IMG/VR virus record: IMGVR_UViG_3300021952_000037
Location: 1-25,886 of that record
From: a virus
Strand: one strand, 5' to 3'
DNA: 25,886 bases
Every line of letters begins with the position of its first letter. Within the stretch, counting starts at the first letter, position 1. Below, piece after piece: positions 8,728-14,720 of this stretch. A model generated the notes under the pieces. That model worked only from the letters and a program-made list of their open reading frames with translations. It searched no databases and was not told the origin of the DNA. Made by a program: the position numbers and the translations under genes.

Positions 8728-8743
8728 TAAGGAGTAATTCAAA

Positions 8744-9655
8744 ATGGCAATTTCTCGTGCCCAACTACTGAAGGAACTCCTGCCGGGTCTTAACGCCCTG
8801 TTCGGTCTGGAGTACGCCCGCTACGGCGAGGAGCATAAAGAGATCTACGAAACCGAAACCTCGGAACGTAGCTTCGAAGAAGAAACCAAGCTCTCTGGTT
8901 TCTCCGCTGCTCCGGTCAAGAACGAAGGCTCTGCCATTCGTTATGACAACGCGCAGGAAGCGTGGACGGCCCGTTACAACCACGAAACCATCGCTATGGG
9001 TTTCTCGATCACCGAGGAAGCCATCGAGGACAACCTGTACGACAGCCTGTCGTCCCGGTACACCAAGGCGCTGGCTCGTGCGATGGCCTACACCAAGCAG
9101 GTCAAGGCTGCTGCTGTTCTGAACCAAGGCTTCAACTCCGCCGTGACCTATGGCGACGGTGTGAGCCTGTTCAACACGGCGCATCCGCTGATCTCTGGTG
9201 GCACCAACAGCAACACGCCGTCTGTCGCTGCCGATCTGAACGAAACCTCGCTGGAAAACGCAGTGATTCAAATCGCTGGTTGGACGGATGAGCGTGGACT
9301 GCTGATCGCTGCCAAGCCGCGTAAGCTGATCGTTCCCCCGAACCTGATGTTCGTTGCTACCCGCCTCCTTGAGACGGAACTGCGCGTCGGCACCACCGAC
9401 AACGACATCAACGCACTGAAGAACAACGGTTCGATCCCCGAGGGTTACACCGTTAACCACTTCTTGACCGACACGACCGCATGGTTCCTGACCACCGACG
9501 TGCCCAACGGTCTGAAGCACTTCGTGCGTACGCCGCTCCAGAACAGCATGGACGGCGACTTCGATACCGGCAACGTCCGGTACAAGGCCCGCGAACGTTA
9601 TTCGTTCGGCGTGTCTGATCCGCTGGGTATCTACGGATCGCCCGGTGCGGCCTAA
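8744..9655 (+). CDS. Major capsid protein (Mu gpT-like)
   Basis: This 303-residue protein has the length and signatures of a HK97-fold capsid protein related to the Mu gpT head subunit group. An N-terminal alpha-rich arm (about 1-45, LLPGLNALFGLEYARY) precedes the core, with FSITEEAIEDNLYD around 88-101 and the LFNTAHPL motif near residue 145. Then come KLIVPPNLMFVATRLLETEL, the conserved INALKNNGSIPEGYTVNHFL segment, and the C-terminal stretch RYKARERYSFGVSDPLGIYG. No protease or long delta domain is present. A strong AAGGAG lies before the ATG, and an intrinsic terminator directly follows the stop, as expected for the most highly made protein of the operon. Confidence 0.93.
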   Translation: MAISRAQLLKELLPGLNALFGLEYARYGEEHKEIYETETSERSFEEETKLSGFSAAPVKNEGSAIRYDNAQEAWTARYNHETIAMGFSITEEAIEDNLYDSLSSRYTKALARAMAYTKQVKAAAVLNQGFNSAVTYGDGVSLFNTAHPLISGGTNSNTPSVAADLNETSLENAVIQIAGWTDERGLLIAAKPRKLIVPPNLMFVATRLLETELRVGTTDNDINALKNNGSIPEGYTVNHFLTDTTAWFLTTDVPNGLKHFVRTPLQNSMDGDFDTGNVRYKARERYSFGVSDPLGIYGSPGAA

Positions 9656-9665
9656 TTAGGCCAAG

Positions 9666-9698
9666 AAAAGGGGGGCCACAAGCCCCCCTTTTCTTTTT
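9666..9698 (+). terminator. Intrinsic terminator after the capsid gene
   Basis: An 11-bp perfect stem (9666-9676 pairs with 9682-9692; AAAAGGGGGGC with GCCCCCCTTTT) encloses a 5-base loop and runs into a T-rich tract (9689-9698). It begins 10 bases after the capsid stop and ends the packaging/head transcript. Because the stem is symmetrical with A runs on the left, it could also act on the other strand, though there are no genes there. Confidence 0.93.
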
Positions 9699-9803
9699 GT
9701 TTCTGCGGGTGTATAAACCCGGAAACCTAGATTCCATTCACAGTTTGCTGACCGGCTAGGCGGGCTACCTCAGAGACAGCAAACGCAGATTGAGGACTCC
9801 ATC
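9699..9803 (+). promoter_or_regulatory. Structured leader of the second gene block
   Basis: This non-coding stretch after the terminator is the largest internal gap and the likeliest site for a promoter of the 9804-18151 block. It contains a TATAAA hexamer at 9712-9717 inside a small inverted repeat (CGGGT 9706-9710 with ACCCG 9717-9721). It also has a wider inverted repeat GTTTGCTG (9743-9750) with CAGCAAAC (9777-9784), inside which TAG/CTA (9757-9759/9765-9767) can pair. No good -35 element is visible. The function is inferred from position only. Confidence 0.35.
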
Positions 9804-10286
9804 ATGGGATTCGCTACCCACCTTGGCCCGTGGCTGCTGGGCACCGTTAAGAACACCACCGGCACTACCGCTGGCACCATCCGCAACATGGGCGCTACCG
9901 AAGTTGCCCAGATTGACCCGGTTACCTATACCGACGCTGCTACCACGCAGGCGTTTGTTGTTCCGGCTGGCGCTCTGATTACCGCCATTACTCTGGTGCA
10001 GACCACCAAGTTTGCCGGTACGGCAGGCGTGATCACCCTGTACAACAACGGCACGGCCTTCGCTACTTGCGCAGCCATCACCGCTGGCTCCAACTCCAAC
10101 ATCGCGTTCAACCCGACCTCTGACGCTCAAGGCGCTCTGTGGGCCAACGTGGGTTCGACCGACGCCATCATCACCTACACGATGGCTTCTAGCGGTTCGT
10201 TCTCGGCAGGCGCAGGCCAACTGGTGATTGAGTACATCGTGCGCGGCTCTGACGGCGCTGCCAACCCGACCACCTTCCAGAACTAA
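9804..10286 (+). CDS. Virion surface beta protein, possible decoration or spike component
   Basis: This is a 160-residue protein rich in Ala, Thr and Gly with repeated hydrophobic beta strands (AFVVPAGALITAITLVQ, VITLYNNGTAFATCAAI, AIITYTMASSGSF, LVIEYIVRG). It has no signal peptide or membrane segment, so it is probably a folded virion protein, perhaps a trimeric beta sandwich. It is the first gene after the capsid terminator and lies next to a protein resembling the head-spike base family, so a place on the capsid surface is likely but inferred. The ATG at 9804 has a GAGGA Shine-Dalgarno sequence about 8 bases upstream. Confidence 0.72.
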   Translation: MGFATHLGPWLLGTVKNTTGTTAGTIRNMGATEVAQIDPVTYTDAATTQAFVVPAGALITAITLVQTTKFAGTAGVITLYNNGTAFATCAAITAGSNSNIAFNPTSDAQGALWANVGSTDAIITYTMASSGSFSAGAGQLVIEYIVRGSDGAANPTTFQN

Positions 10287-10302
10287 TTAGGAGGGCATGA
10301 GT

Positions 10303-10560
10303 ATGGGAAAGCAAACTCAATACTCGCCCACCTTCCCGATGTTTCCGGGCGGTGCAACTACGTTCACCGCCAGTGACACGGTCAATCTCGACACCCCTTC
10401 CGTTATTTACGTTGGGGGTGGCGGGACTGTGAAGGTGACAACTGCTCAAGGCGATGACACCACGTTCGTGGGTCTGCAAACCGGGTCTGTGATTCCGGTG
10501 CAGGTTATCCGGGTGTGGTCTACGGGTCTGACGGCAACCAACCTGCTGCGTATCTACTGA
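10303..10560 (+). CDS. Head-spike base-like protein
   Basis: This 85-residue beta protein has the pattern DTVNLDTPSVIYVGGGGTV, then FVGLQTGSVIPVQVIRVWST, then GLTATNLL. From memory, this order (strand with YVG-G-G, a GxxxPVxVxRVxxTG core and a TA-x-x-L end) matches the RCAP_Rcc01079-type spike base family, first known from the Rhodobacter gene transfer agent, where it sits on capsid vertices and anchors fibres. The start is ATG 10303, 7 bases after AGGAGGG; an ATG at 10297 is too close to that ribosome site. The next gene overlaps its stop by one base (TGATG). Confidence 0.68.
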   Translation: MGKQTQYSPTFPMFPGGATTFTASDTVNLDTPSVIYVGGGGTVKVTTAQGDDTTFVGLQTGSVIPVQVIRVWSTGLTATNLLRIY

Positions 10561-10733
10561 TGAAGATCGACTTTCAGTTTGAAACCGAACATGGTGTGTT
10601 CAGCGATGCCCTGCATTTGCCGGATGATCACGGTTTGTCTGGTGACAAACTGGAAGCCCTGAAGCAGCAACGGTTGGCTAATTGGCTGTCAGCCGTTACT
10701 GCCGCTCCGCAAGAAGACCCGCCGCAGGAATAA
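10560..10733 (+). CDS. Small acidic protein of unknown function
   Basis: This 57-residue protein begins MKIDFQFETEHGVFSDALHL, followed by an amphipathic helical part (KLEALKQQRLANWLSAV) and a Pro/Glu/Gln tail. The ATG at 10560 shares its A with the stop of the upstream gene, so the two are translationally coupled. The upstream in-frame GTG/ATG positions would overlap the spike base gene by about 45 bases and are less likely. I do not recognise the family. Sitting between the spike base-like gene and a fibre-like gene, it may be a small connector or chaperone of the same assembly, but that is a guess. Confidence 0.75.
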   Translation: MKIDFQFETEHGVFSDALHLPDDHGLSGDKLEALKQQRLANWLSAVTAAPQEDPPQE

Positions 10734-10736
10734 GGC

Positions 10737-12338
10737 ATGGCAAACCGTTACTGGGTTACTACTGGAACCACGGGTGGCACCGGGAACTGGAACGATACCC
10801 AAAATTGGTCAGCCACATCAGGTGGTGCGGCAGGAGCGTCTGTTCCCGGCGCTGCCGATCAGGCGTTATTTGATGCCGCTTCTGGTTCTGGCACAGCCAT
10901 ACTGGACATTAGTCCAACCATTCAAGTGTTGAACATGACCGGGTTCACCGGTACGTTGGCGTTTGGTATCAACACGATTTCTGTGAACAGCACGGGGGCC
11001 GTCTTTACTGGCAGCACTGCCATGACGGTGACAGGTACGCCGCTGATTATCCTGACCAACGCCACAGCAACGTCTAGAAGCCTTTCCCCCACTGCTGTTA
11101 CGGAAACTAACAGCATTTCGTTCCGAGTAACGGGCGGCACGGGTACGCTGACCCTTAACGCTGGATCGTACCGAGATTTGGATTTCACCGATGGCGTGAA
11201 CCCTACTGGTTACGCTGGCGCACTTGCTGGTGGTCAAGTCATCAGCGTGTATGGCAATTTCAAAGCCTCCACCGGCATGAGCCAAACGGCAGGCACGGGG
11301 GGTATTAACTTCGTTGCCACTTCAGGCACCAAGACCATCAACACAGCGGGCGTCACGTTTGATCGTCCATTCACCTTCAATGGTGTGGGCGGCACTTGGC
11401 AACTTCAGGCTGCGCTCACATCCGGTGCTACACGGGCTTGTACGCTCACCAATGGCACGCTTGATCTAAATGGGTACACACTCACGACAGGCACGTTCAA
11501 CGGCAACAACGCCAATACCCGAACGCTTGCGTTTGGCACCGGCAATATCACGCTGACTGGCAACAACGCAACCATCTGGACAACCAATAACTCTAGCAAC
11601 CTGACGGTTACTGGAACGCCAACCATCAATGCCACTTATTCTGGCTCAACCGGCACCCGCACAATCCTTGGCCCCGGAACGGGCGCTAGTGAAGATCGGT
11701 CTTTTAATGTAAACGTCACGACCGCAAGTGATACGGTGTCCTTCAATAACCAAATGTTCAAGGACATAACCTTGACTGGGTTTACTGGGGCGGTCGTTTT
11801 TAGTAGCACCACCGCTTACGGAAGCGTGAATATAAGTGCAGGGGCTACGTCAGTTACCGGGGCACTGCTTGTGCTTGCAGGGTCTGCGTCAGGCCCAACC
11901 ACATTTACCACCAACGGGAACACAATCGGCGTAACGACGGTGCGTGTTAACGCATTGGGCCGGGTTGTGAGTTTTGTGGGCGCAACCAACCTTACGGGAA
12001 CCCTAAGTCTTCTTGACGGTACGTTGAAGTTGCCCGCAGGTTTAACTACGACGGTTGGCGCATTTCTAACTGGCGCGTCTAATTTGGCGCAGCGGTATCT
12101 TCAATCCACCACCGCAGGTGTTCAAGCCACGTTGTCGCAGGCCAGTGGAATTGTTAACGCAGCCCAACTTACCCTCCAAGACAGCAACGCTACTGGCGGG
12201 GCCGTTTTTAACGCGCCAACAGGTTCCCAAAACGTAGATGCAGGTAACAATACGGGGTGGAACTTTGCTTCTGGTGGTGGTAGTCTGACCCCCGGCAAAG
12301 GTATGTTGCCCGTCCTTCGGTTCGGATTCAAATTCTGA
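10737..12338 (+). CDS. Long beta-rich fibre or head-spike protein
   Basis: This is a 533-residue protein made almost wholly of Thr/Gly/Asn/Val-rich beta stretches. The N-terminus (ANRYWVTTGTTGGTGNWND, then NWSATSGGAAGASVP and DQALFDAASGSG) is a module I recall from many phage surface proteins. It is followed by repetitive strand-turn units of about 20-30 residues (for example TLDLNGYTLTTGTF and GNITLTGNNATIW), as in beta-helix adhesins. The C-terminus (NVDAGNNTGWNF) matches a common phage fibre end. There is no catalytic motif. It follows three small genes with which it may form a capsid spike; a tail fibre is the alternative. The ATG lies 3 bases after the preceding stop. Confidence 0.78.
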   Translation: MANRYWVTTGTTGGTGNWNDTQNWSATSGGAAGASVPGAADQALFDAASGSGTAILDISPTIQVLNMTGFTGTLAFGINTISVNSTGAVFTGSTAMTVTGTPLIILTNATATSRSLSPTAVTETNSISFRVTGGTGTLTLNAGSYRDLDFTDGVNPTGYAGALAGGQVISVYGNFKASTGMSQTAGTGGINFVATSGTKTINTAGVTFDRPFTFNGVGGTWQLQAALTSGATRACTLTNGTLDLNGYTLTTGTFNGNNANTRTLAFGTGNITLTGNNATIWTTNNSSNLTVTGTPTINATYSGSTGTRTILGPGTGASEDRSFNVNVTTASDTVSFNNQMFKDITLTGFTGAVVFSSTTAYGSVNISAGATSVTGALLVLAGSASGPTTFTTNGNTIGVTTVRVNALGRVVSFVGATNLTGTLSLLDGTLKLPAGLTTTVGAFLTGASNLAQRYLQSTTAGVQATLSQASGIVNAAQLTLQDSNATGGAVFNAPTGSQNVDAGNNTGWNFASGGGSLTPGKGMLPVLRFGFKF

Positions 12339-12342
12339 CATC

Positions 12343-12597
12343 ATGGCAAAGACACCCGCATGGCAACGAGCAGAGGGCAAGAACCCCAAGGGCGGCTTGA
12401 ACGCCAAAGGTCGCGCCTCCTACAACAAAGCCAACCCCGGCAAACCGGGGTTGAAAGCTCCGCAGCCCGAAGGTGGCCCACGGCGCGACTCCTTCTGCAA
12501 AAGAATGACCGGCATGAAGAAGAAGTTGACCTCGGCCAAGACCGCCAACGATCCAAATAGCCGCATCAACAAAAGCCTGAGAGCATGGAATTGCTGA
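12343..12597 (+). CDS. Small basic conserved phage protein (SFCxRM family)
   Basis: This is an 84-residue, strongly basic protein with a distinctive pattern: NPKGGLNAKGRASYN, then KPGLKAPQPEGGPRRDSFCKRM, then MKKKLTSAKTANDPNSRINKSLRAWNC. I recall this pattern from many podoviruses and other viruses as a domain of unknown function (I believe Pfam DUF6321). The SFCxRMxGM core and the final LRAWxC are its hallmarks. Two conserved cysteines (C52 and the terminal C84) could bind metal or each other. The high Lys/Arg content suggests nucleic-acid contact or packaging inside the virion, which is an inference. It opens the small-protein cluster. Confidence 0.85.
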   Translation: MAKTPAWQRAEGKNPKGGLNAKGRASYNKANPGKPGLKAPQPEGGPRRDSFCKRMTGMKKKLTSAKTANDPNSRINKSLRAWNC

Positions 12598-12598
12598 C

Positions 12599-12847
12599 AT
12601 GGAGATCACGCTGTGGAACGCCGCGCTGTCCTTTGTCTCTGCGCTGATCCTGTTCTGGGTCAAGCTAACTACGGACGAGCAAAAGCGCATTCAGATCCTT
12701 CTCAACCGTACTCGGGAAGAAATCGCCAAGGAGTACGTCACCAAAACCGACGTGCACAGCGACATCAATCGTGTGCTTCACCGGCTGGACAAGCTGGATG
12801 AAAAGCTGGACGCGTACATGAAGGAGCAGCGAAGTGCCCTCAACTAG
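12599..12847 (+). CDS. Small membrane protein with coiled coil
   Basis: This 82-residue protein has one N-terminal membrane segment (about residues 5-22, LWNAALSFVSALILFWV) followed by a highly charged helical domain with coiled-coil character (DINRVLHRLDKLDEKLDAYM). The layout, a short N-terminal anchor plus a charged coil, resembles small phage membrane proteins such as spanin or holin partners, and matches the protein encoded at 22821. There is no lipobox. It sits outside the lysis cassette, among small basic proteins, so its role is unclear. Its 3' end overlaps the next gene by 14 bases. Confidence 0.78.
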   Translation: MEITLWNAALSFVSALILFWVKLTTDEQKRIQILLNRTREEIAKEYVTKTDVHSDINRVLHRLDKLDEKLDAYMKEQRSALN

Positions 12848-13262
12848 CGGTAAGCAGCACAGATTCATGGCGGCGGTGGCTAACAACCCCGCGTTTGCCA
12901 AGAAGGCAGGCGTCCCACAGTCCGTGGGGCAGGAGTTCACTAAGGCCGACAAAGGCCGTAAATTCGCAAAAGGTGGTGATATGGCTGAGTCCAAGGCAAT
13001 GGTGAAGAAGGAAATCGGCTTTATGAAGAAAGCCGGTGCCCCTAAGTCCATGATCAAACATGAGGAGTCTGAAATGAAAGGTATGAAGAAAATGGCAATG
13101 GGTGGTGGCCCGCTGATGAGCAAGGGCATGACCACCGCCAAGATGGGCGCTGTGAAGACCGCAGCCCCGAGCCGTGATGGCGTGGCGCAGAAGGGCAAGA
13201 CCCGTGGCACCCAGATCAAGATGGCCGGTTCCACCGGCATGAAGCGCGGCGGGAAGTGCTGA
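12834..13262 (+). CDS. Lys/Met/Gly-rich protein with MPS-KQHRFM head
   Basis: This is a 142-residue, very basic protein. Residues 1-44 (MPSTSGKQHRFMAAVANNPA and VPQSVGQEFTKADKGRKF) form a small helical domain widespread in phages, of unknown function. The rest is a low-complexity chain rich in Lys, Met and Gly, with KGGDM at 46-50 and a C-terminal motif SRDGVAQKGKTRGT at 113-126 that recurs in the next gene. It ends in RGGKC. The GTG start at 12834 is supported by AAGGAG seven bases upstream and by the conserved N-terminus, even though it overlaps the previous gene by 14 bases. It may be an internal virion or DNA-binding protein. Confidence 0.8.
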   Translation: MPSTSGKQHRFMAAVANNPAFAKKAGVPQSVGQEFTKADKGRKFAKGGDMAESKAMVKKEIGFMKKAGAPKSMIKHEESEMKGMKKMAMGGGPLMSKGMTTAKMGAVKTAAPSRDGVAQKGKTRGTQIKMAGSTGMKRGGKC

Positions 13263-13263
13263 G

Positions 13264-13554
13264 ATGGCTACCGGCGCAGAAGTTCTTGAGCCTGCGGGCC
13301 AACCGCCGCTGACGCGCAAGCAGCGCCTTGGCAAGTTGGATATTGGCAAGGACGAACGGTTGAACCCCCGCGACTTCCCGATGCCGATGGAGCCCGTCGA
13401 GGGCGAAGAAGTCGGTATGGAGAAGCGACAGTCCAAGGTGTACAAGAAGAAGTTCGCTTCTGGTGGCTCCGCTTCTTCGCGTGCTGACGGTATTGCTCAA
13501 CGCGGCAAGACCAAGGGCACCATGGTCATGTGCAAAGGCGGGAGGGCCAAGTAA
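13264..13554 (+). CDS. Small basic protein sharing the DGxAQ+GKT motif
   Basis: This is a 96-residue protein. Its N-terminal half is mixed, with RKQRLGKLDIGKDERLNPRD followed by an acidic PVEGEE patch. Its C-terminal half is basic and ends with SRADGIAQRGKTKGTMV (72-88), C90 and KGGRAK. That motif matches residues 113-126 of the preceding protein, so the two share a C-terminal module through duplication or exchange. I recall this motif from many small environmental-phage proteins without a known role. The stop overlaps the start of the HNH gene by one base (TAATG). Confidence 0.78.
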   Translation: MATGAEVLEPAGQPPLTRKQRLGKLDIGKDERLNPRDFPMPMEPVEGEEVGMEKRQSKVYKKKFASGGSASSRADGIAQRGKTKGTMVMCKGGRAK

Positions 13555-14033
13555 TGATGGCCGTTGCCGACAGGTTCTGGGCTAAAGTTCGTCAAGGACA
13601 GCCGGAGGCTTGTTGGGAATGGCAAGCGGCAACAAATGCCCATGGATATGGGTGGTTTGCTGTAAAGACGGGGCATTCAACGGCGTCTCACCGTGTGTCG
13701 GCGTGGCTATCAAATCTGATGCCGTCATTGGATTTTGAAGGTCATGTCCTTCATAAGTGCGATAACCGCAAGTGTTGCAATCCAGCCCATCTTTTCTTGG
13801 GGTCTAATAAAGACAACGTGGCAGATCGGGTGGCAAAGGGACGCAGTGGAGCCGCCCGACAGACTGGCGAGTTAAACGGGATGGCAAAACTCACCGACAA
13901 GGAAGTTGGGCAAATTCGCGGTTTATATTTTTCTTCCCGGTTTAGCCAATCGCAGTTGGCGACGCAATATGGGGTGCGGCAACCGCATATCAGCAAGGTG
14001 GTTAATATGGTTCGTCGTGGAGGTGTATCTTGA
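13554..14033 (+). CDS. Free-standing HNH endonuclease
   Basis: This is a 159-residue HNH nuclease of the homing type. It shows CWEWQAATNAHGYG (20-33), SHRVSAW (45-51), the HNH core VLHKCDNRKCCNPAHLFLG (65-83; H67, N76, H79), cysteines C69, C74 and C75, then DNVADRVAKGR. The C-terminal GMAKLTDKEVGQIRGLY and the following SQSQLATQYGVRQPHISKV form a DNA-binding helix-turn-helix. Start choice: ATG 13554 (or 13557), preceded by GGGAGGG, rather than an upstream in-frame codon inside the neighbour. The base composition is slightly more AT-rich than its neighbours, as expected for a mobile gene. Such enzymes cut DNA of phages lacking the insert, spreading themselves. Confidence 0.9.
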   Translation: MMAVADRFWAKVRQGQPEACWEWQAATNAHGYGWFAVKTGHSTASHRVSAWLSNLMPSLDFEGHVLHKCDNRKCCNPAHLFLGSNKDNVADRVAKGRSGAARQTGELNGMAKLTDKEVGQIRGLYFSSRFSQSQLATQYGVRQPHISKVVNMVRRGGVS

Positions 14034-14317
14034 TGGCTTCACGCGGTATGGGGGCAATCATGTCCTCAAAGATGCCCAGCGGTAAGCGCAAAGCACGCCG
14101 CGACGACACCGACTTTACTCAGTACGCCGAAGGCGGGGATGTCAAGTCCAAGGTCAACGAAGCGGGCAACTACACCAAGCCGGGTATGCGCAAGTCGCTG
14201 TTTGAGTCCATCAAAGGGCAGGCTACGCAAGGTACCGCAGCAGGGCAGTGGTCAGCCCGCAAAGCTCAGTTGCTTGCCAAGCAGTACAAGGCCAAGGGCG
14301 GCGGGTACCGTGACTAA
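14033..14317 (+). CDS. Small basic protein (NEAGNYTKP family)
   Basis: This 94-residue basic protein carries a recognisable module: GGDVKSKVNEAGNYTKPGMR (about 38-57), then KSLFESIKG, and GQWSARKAQLLAKQYKAKGGGYRD at the end. I recall this module from phages and also from some large eukaryotic viruses, as a domain of unknown function. The N-terminus (MASRGMGAIMSS, then GKRKARRDD) is basic. Start ATG 14033 overlaps the HNH stop by one base; the TTG one codon earlier is unlikely. The final GGGYRD overlaps the next gene by 8 bases. Charge and context suggest a virion-internal or nucleic-acid-binding role, unproven. Confidence 0.82.
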   Translation: MASRGMGAIMSSKMPSGKRKARRDDTDFTQYAEGGDVKSKVNEAGNYTKPGMRKSLFESIKGQATQGTAAGQWSARKAQLLAKQYKAKGGGYRD

Positions 14318-14546
14318 GAAGTCTCAGCAGTCTCTGAAGGACTGGACGGCCCAGAAGTGGCGTACCAAGTCCGGTAAGCCTTCCAGCAAAACTGGAGAGC
14401 GTTACCTTCCAGAGGCTGCGATCAAAGCTCTTAGCCCTGCTGAGTACGCTGCAACAACGCGTGCAAAGCGGGCGGGGAAAGCCACCGGAAAGCAATTCGT
14501 GAAACAGCCGCCCAAGGTGGCGGCAAAGACAGCGAGGTATCGGTGA
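14310..14546 (+). CDS. Small basic protein (KWRTKSGKPS family)
   Basis: This is a 78-residue, highly basic protein with the pattern KKSQQSLKDWTAQKWRTKSG, then GERYLPEAAIKALSPAEYAA, then GKQFVKQPPKVAAKTARYR. I recall this pattern from cyanophage-like phages and some giant viruses as an uncharacterised family. The GTG at 14310 is chosen because the conserved family pattern starts there and it overlaps the previous stop by 8 bases; a longer in-frame reading upstream would lie inside the neighbour and shows no conserved sequence. The stop overlaps the next ATG by one base (TGATG). The function is unknown; lysine and arginine make DNA binding plausible. Confidence 0.82.
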   Translation: MTKKSQQSLKDWTAQKWRTKSGKPSSKTGERYLPEAAIKALSPAEYAATTRAKRAGKATGKQFVKQPPKVAAKTARYR

Positions 14547-14719
14547 TGGCTGAAAAGTGGATTCAGAAAGCAATCAAGAAGCCGGGTGCTCTGCGGGCTT
14601 CGCTTGGGGTCAAGGGCGATAAGCCCATCCCCGCTAAGAAACTCGCTGCCGCTGCCAAGGCTCCGGGCAAGATGGGTCAACGCGCCCGACTGGCTCAAAC
14701 CTTGAAGAAAATGAAGTGA
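14546..14719 (+). CDS. Small basic protein MAEKWIQKAIK family
   Basis: This is a 57-residue, strongly basic protein that begins MAEKWIQKAIKKPGALRASL, has a Lys/Ala-rich middle (IPAKKLAAAAKAPGK), and ends GQRARLAQTLKKMK. It is very typical of a short conserved phage protein often found next to other small basic proteins. The start overlaps the stop of the previous gene (TGATG) and the stop lies 1 base before the next ATG, so the coding call is firm despite its size. No function is known. Two helices separated by a Gly/Pro turn are likely. Confidence 0.85.
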   Translation: MAEKWIQKAIKKPGALRASLGVKGDKPIPAKKLAAAAKAPGKMGQRARLAQTLKKMK

Positions 14720-14720
14720 C

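Noticed and set aside
7915-8742. Reverse-strand frame of 275 codons opposite the head surface protein
   Set aside because: Composition is His/Gly/Arg-rich with no recognisable motif; it lies fully opposite a well-supported gene with a good ribosome site.
8765-9520. Reverse-strand frame of 251 codons opposite the capsid gene
   Set aside because: It has no domain and no start signal, and the capsid reading is firmly supported.
12665-13240. Reverse-strand frame with hydrophobic stretches that could look like a membrane protein
   Set aside because: It opposes two small genes with proper starts, overlaps and conserved patterns; hydrophobicity arises from reading Lys/Gly/Met codons backwards.
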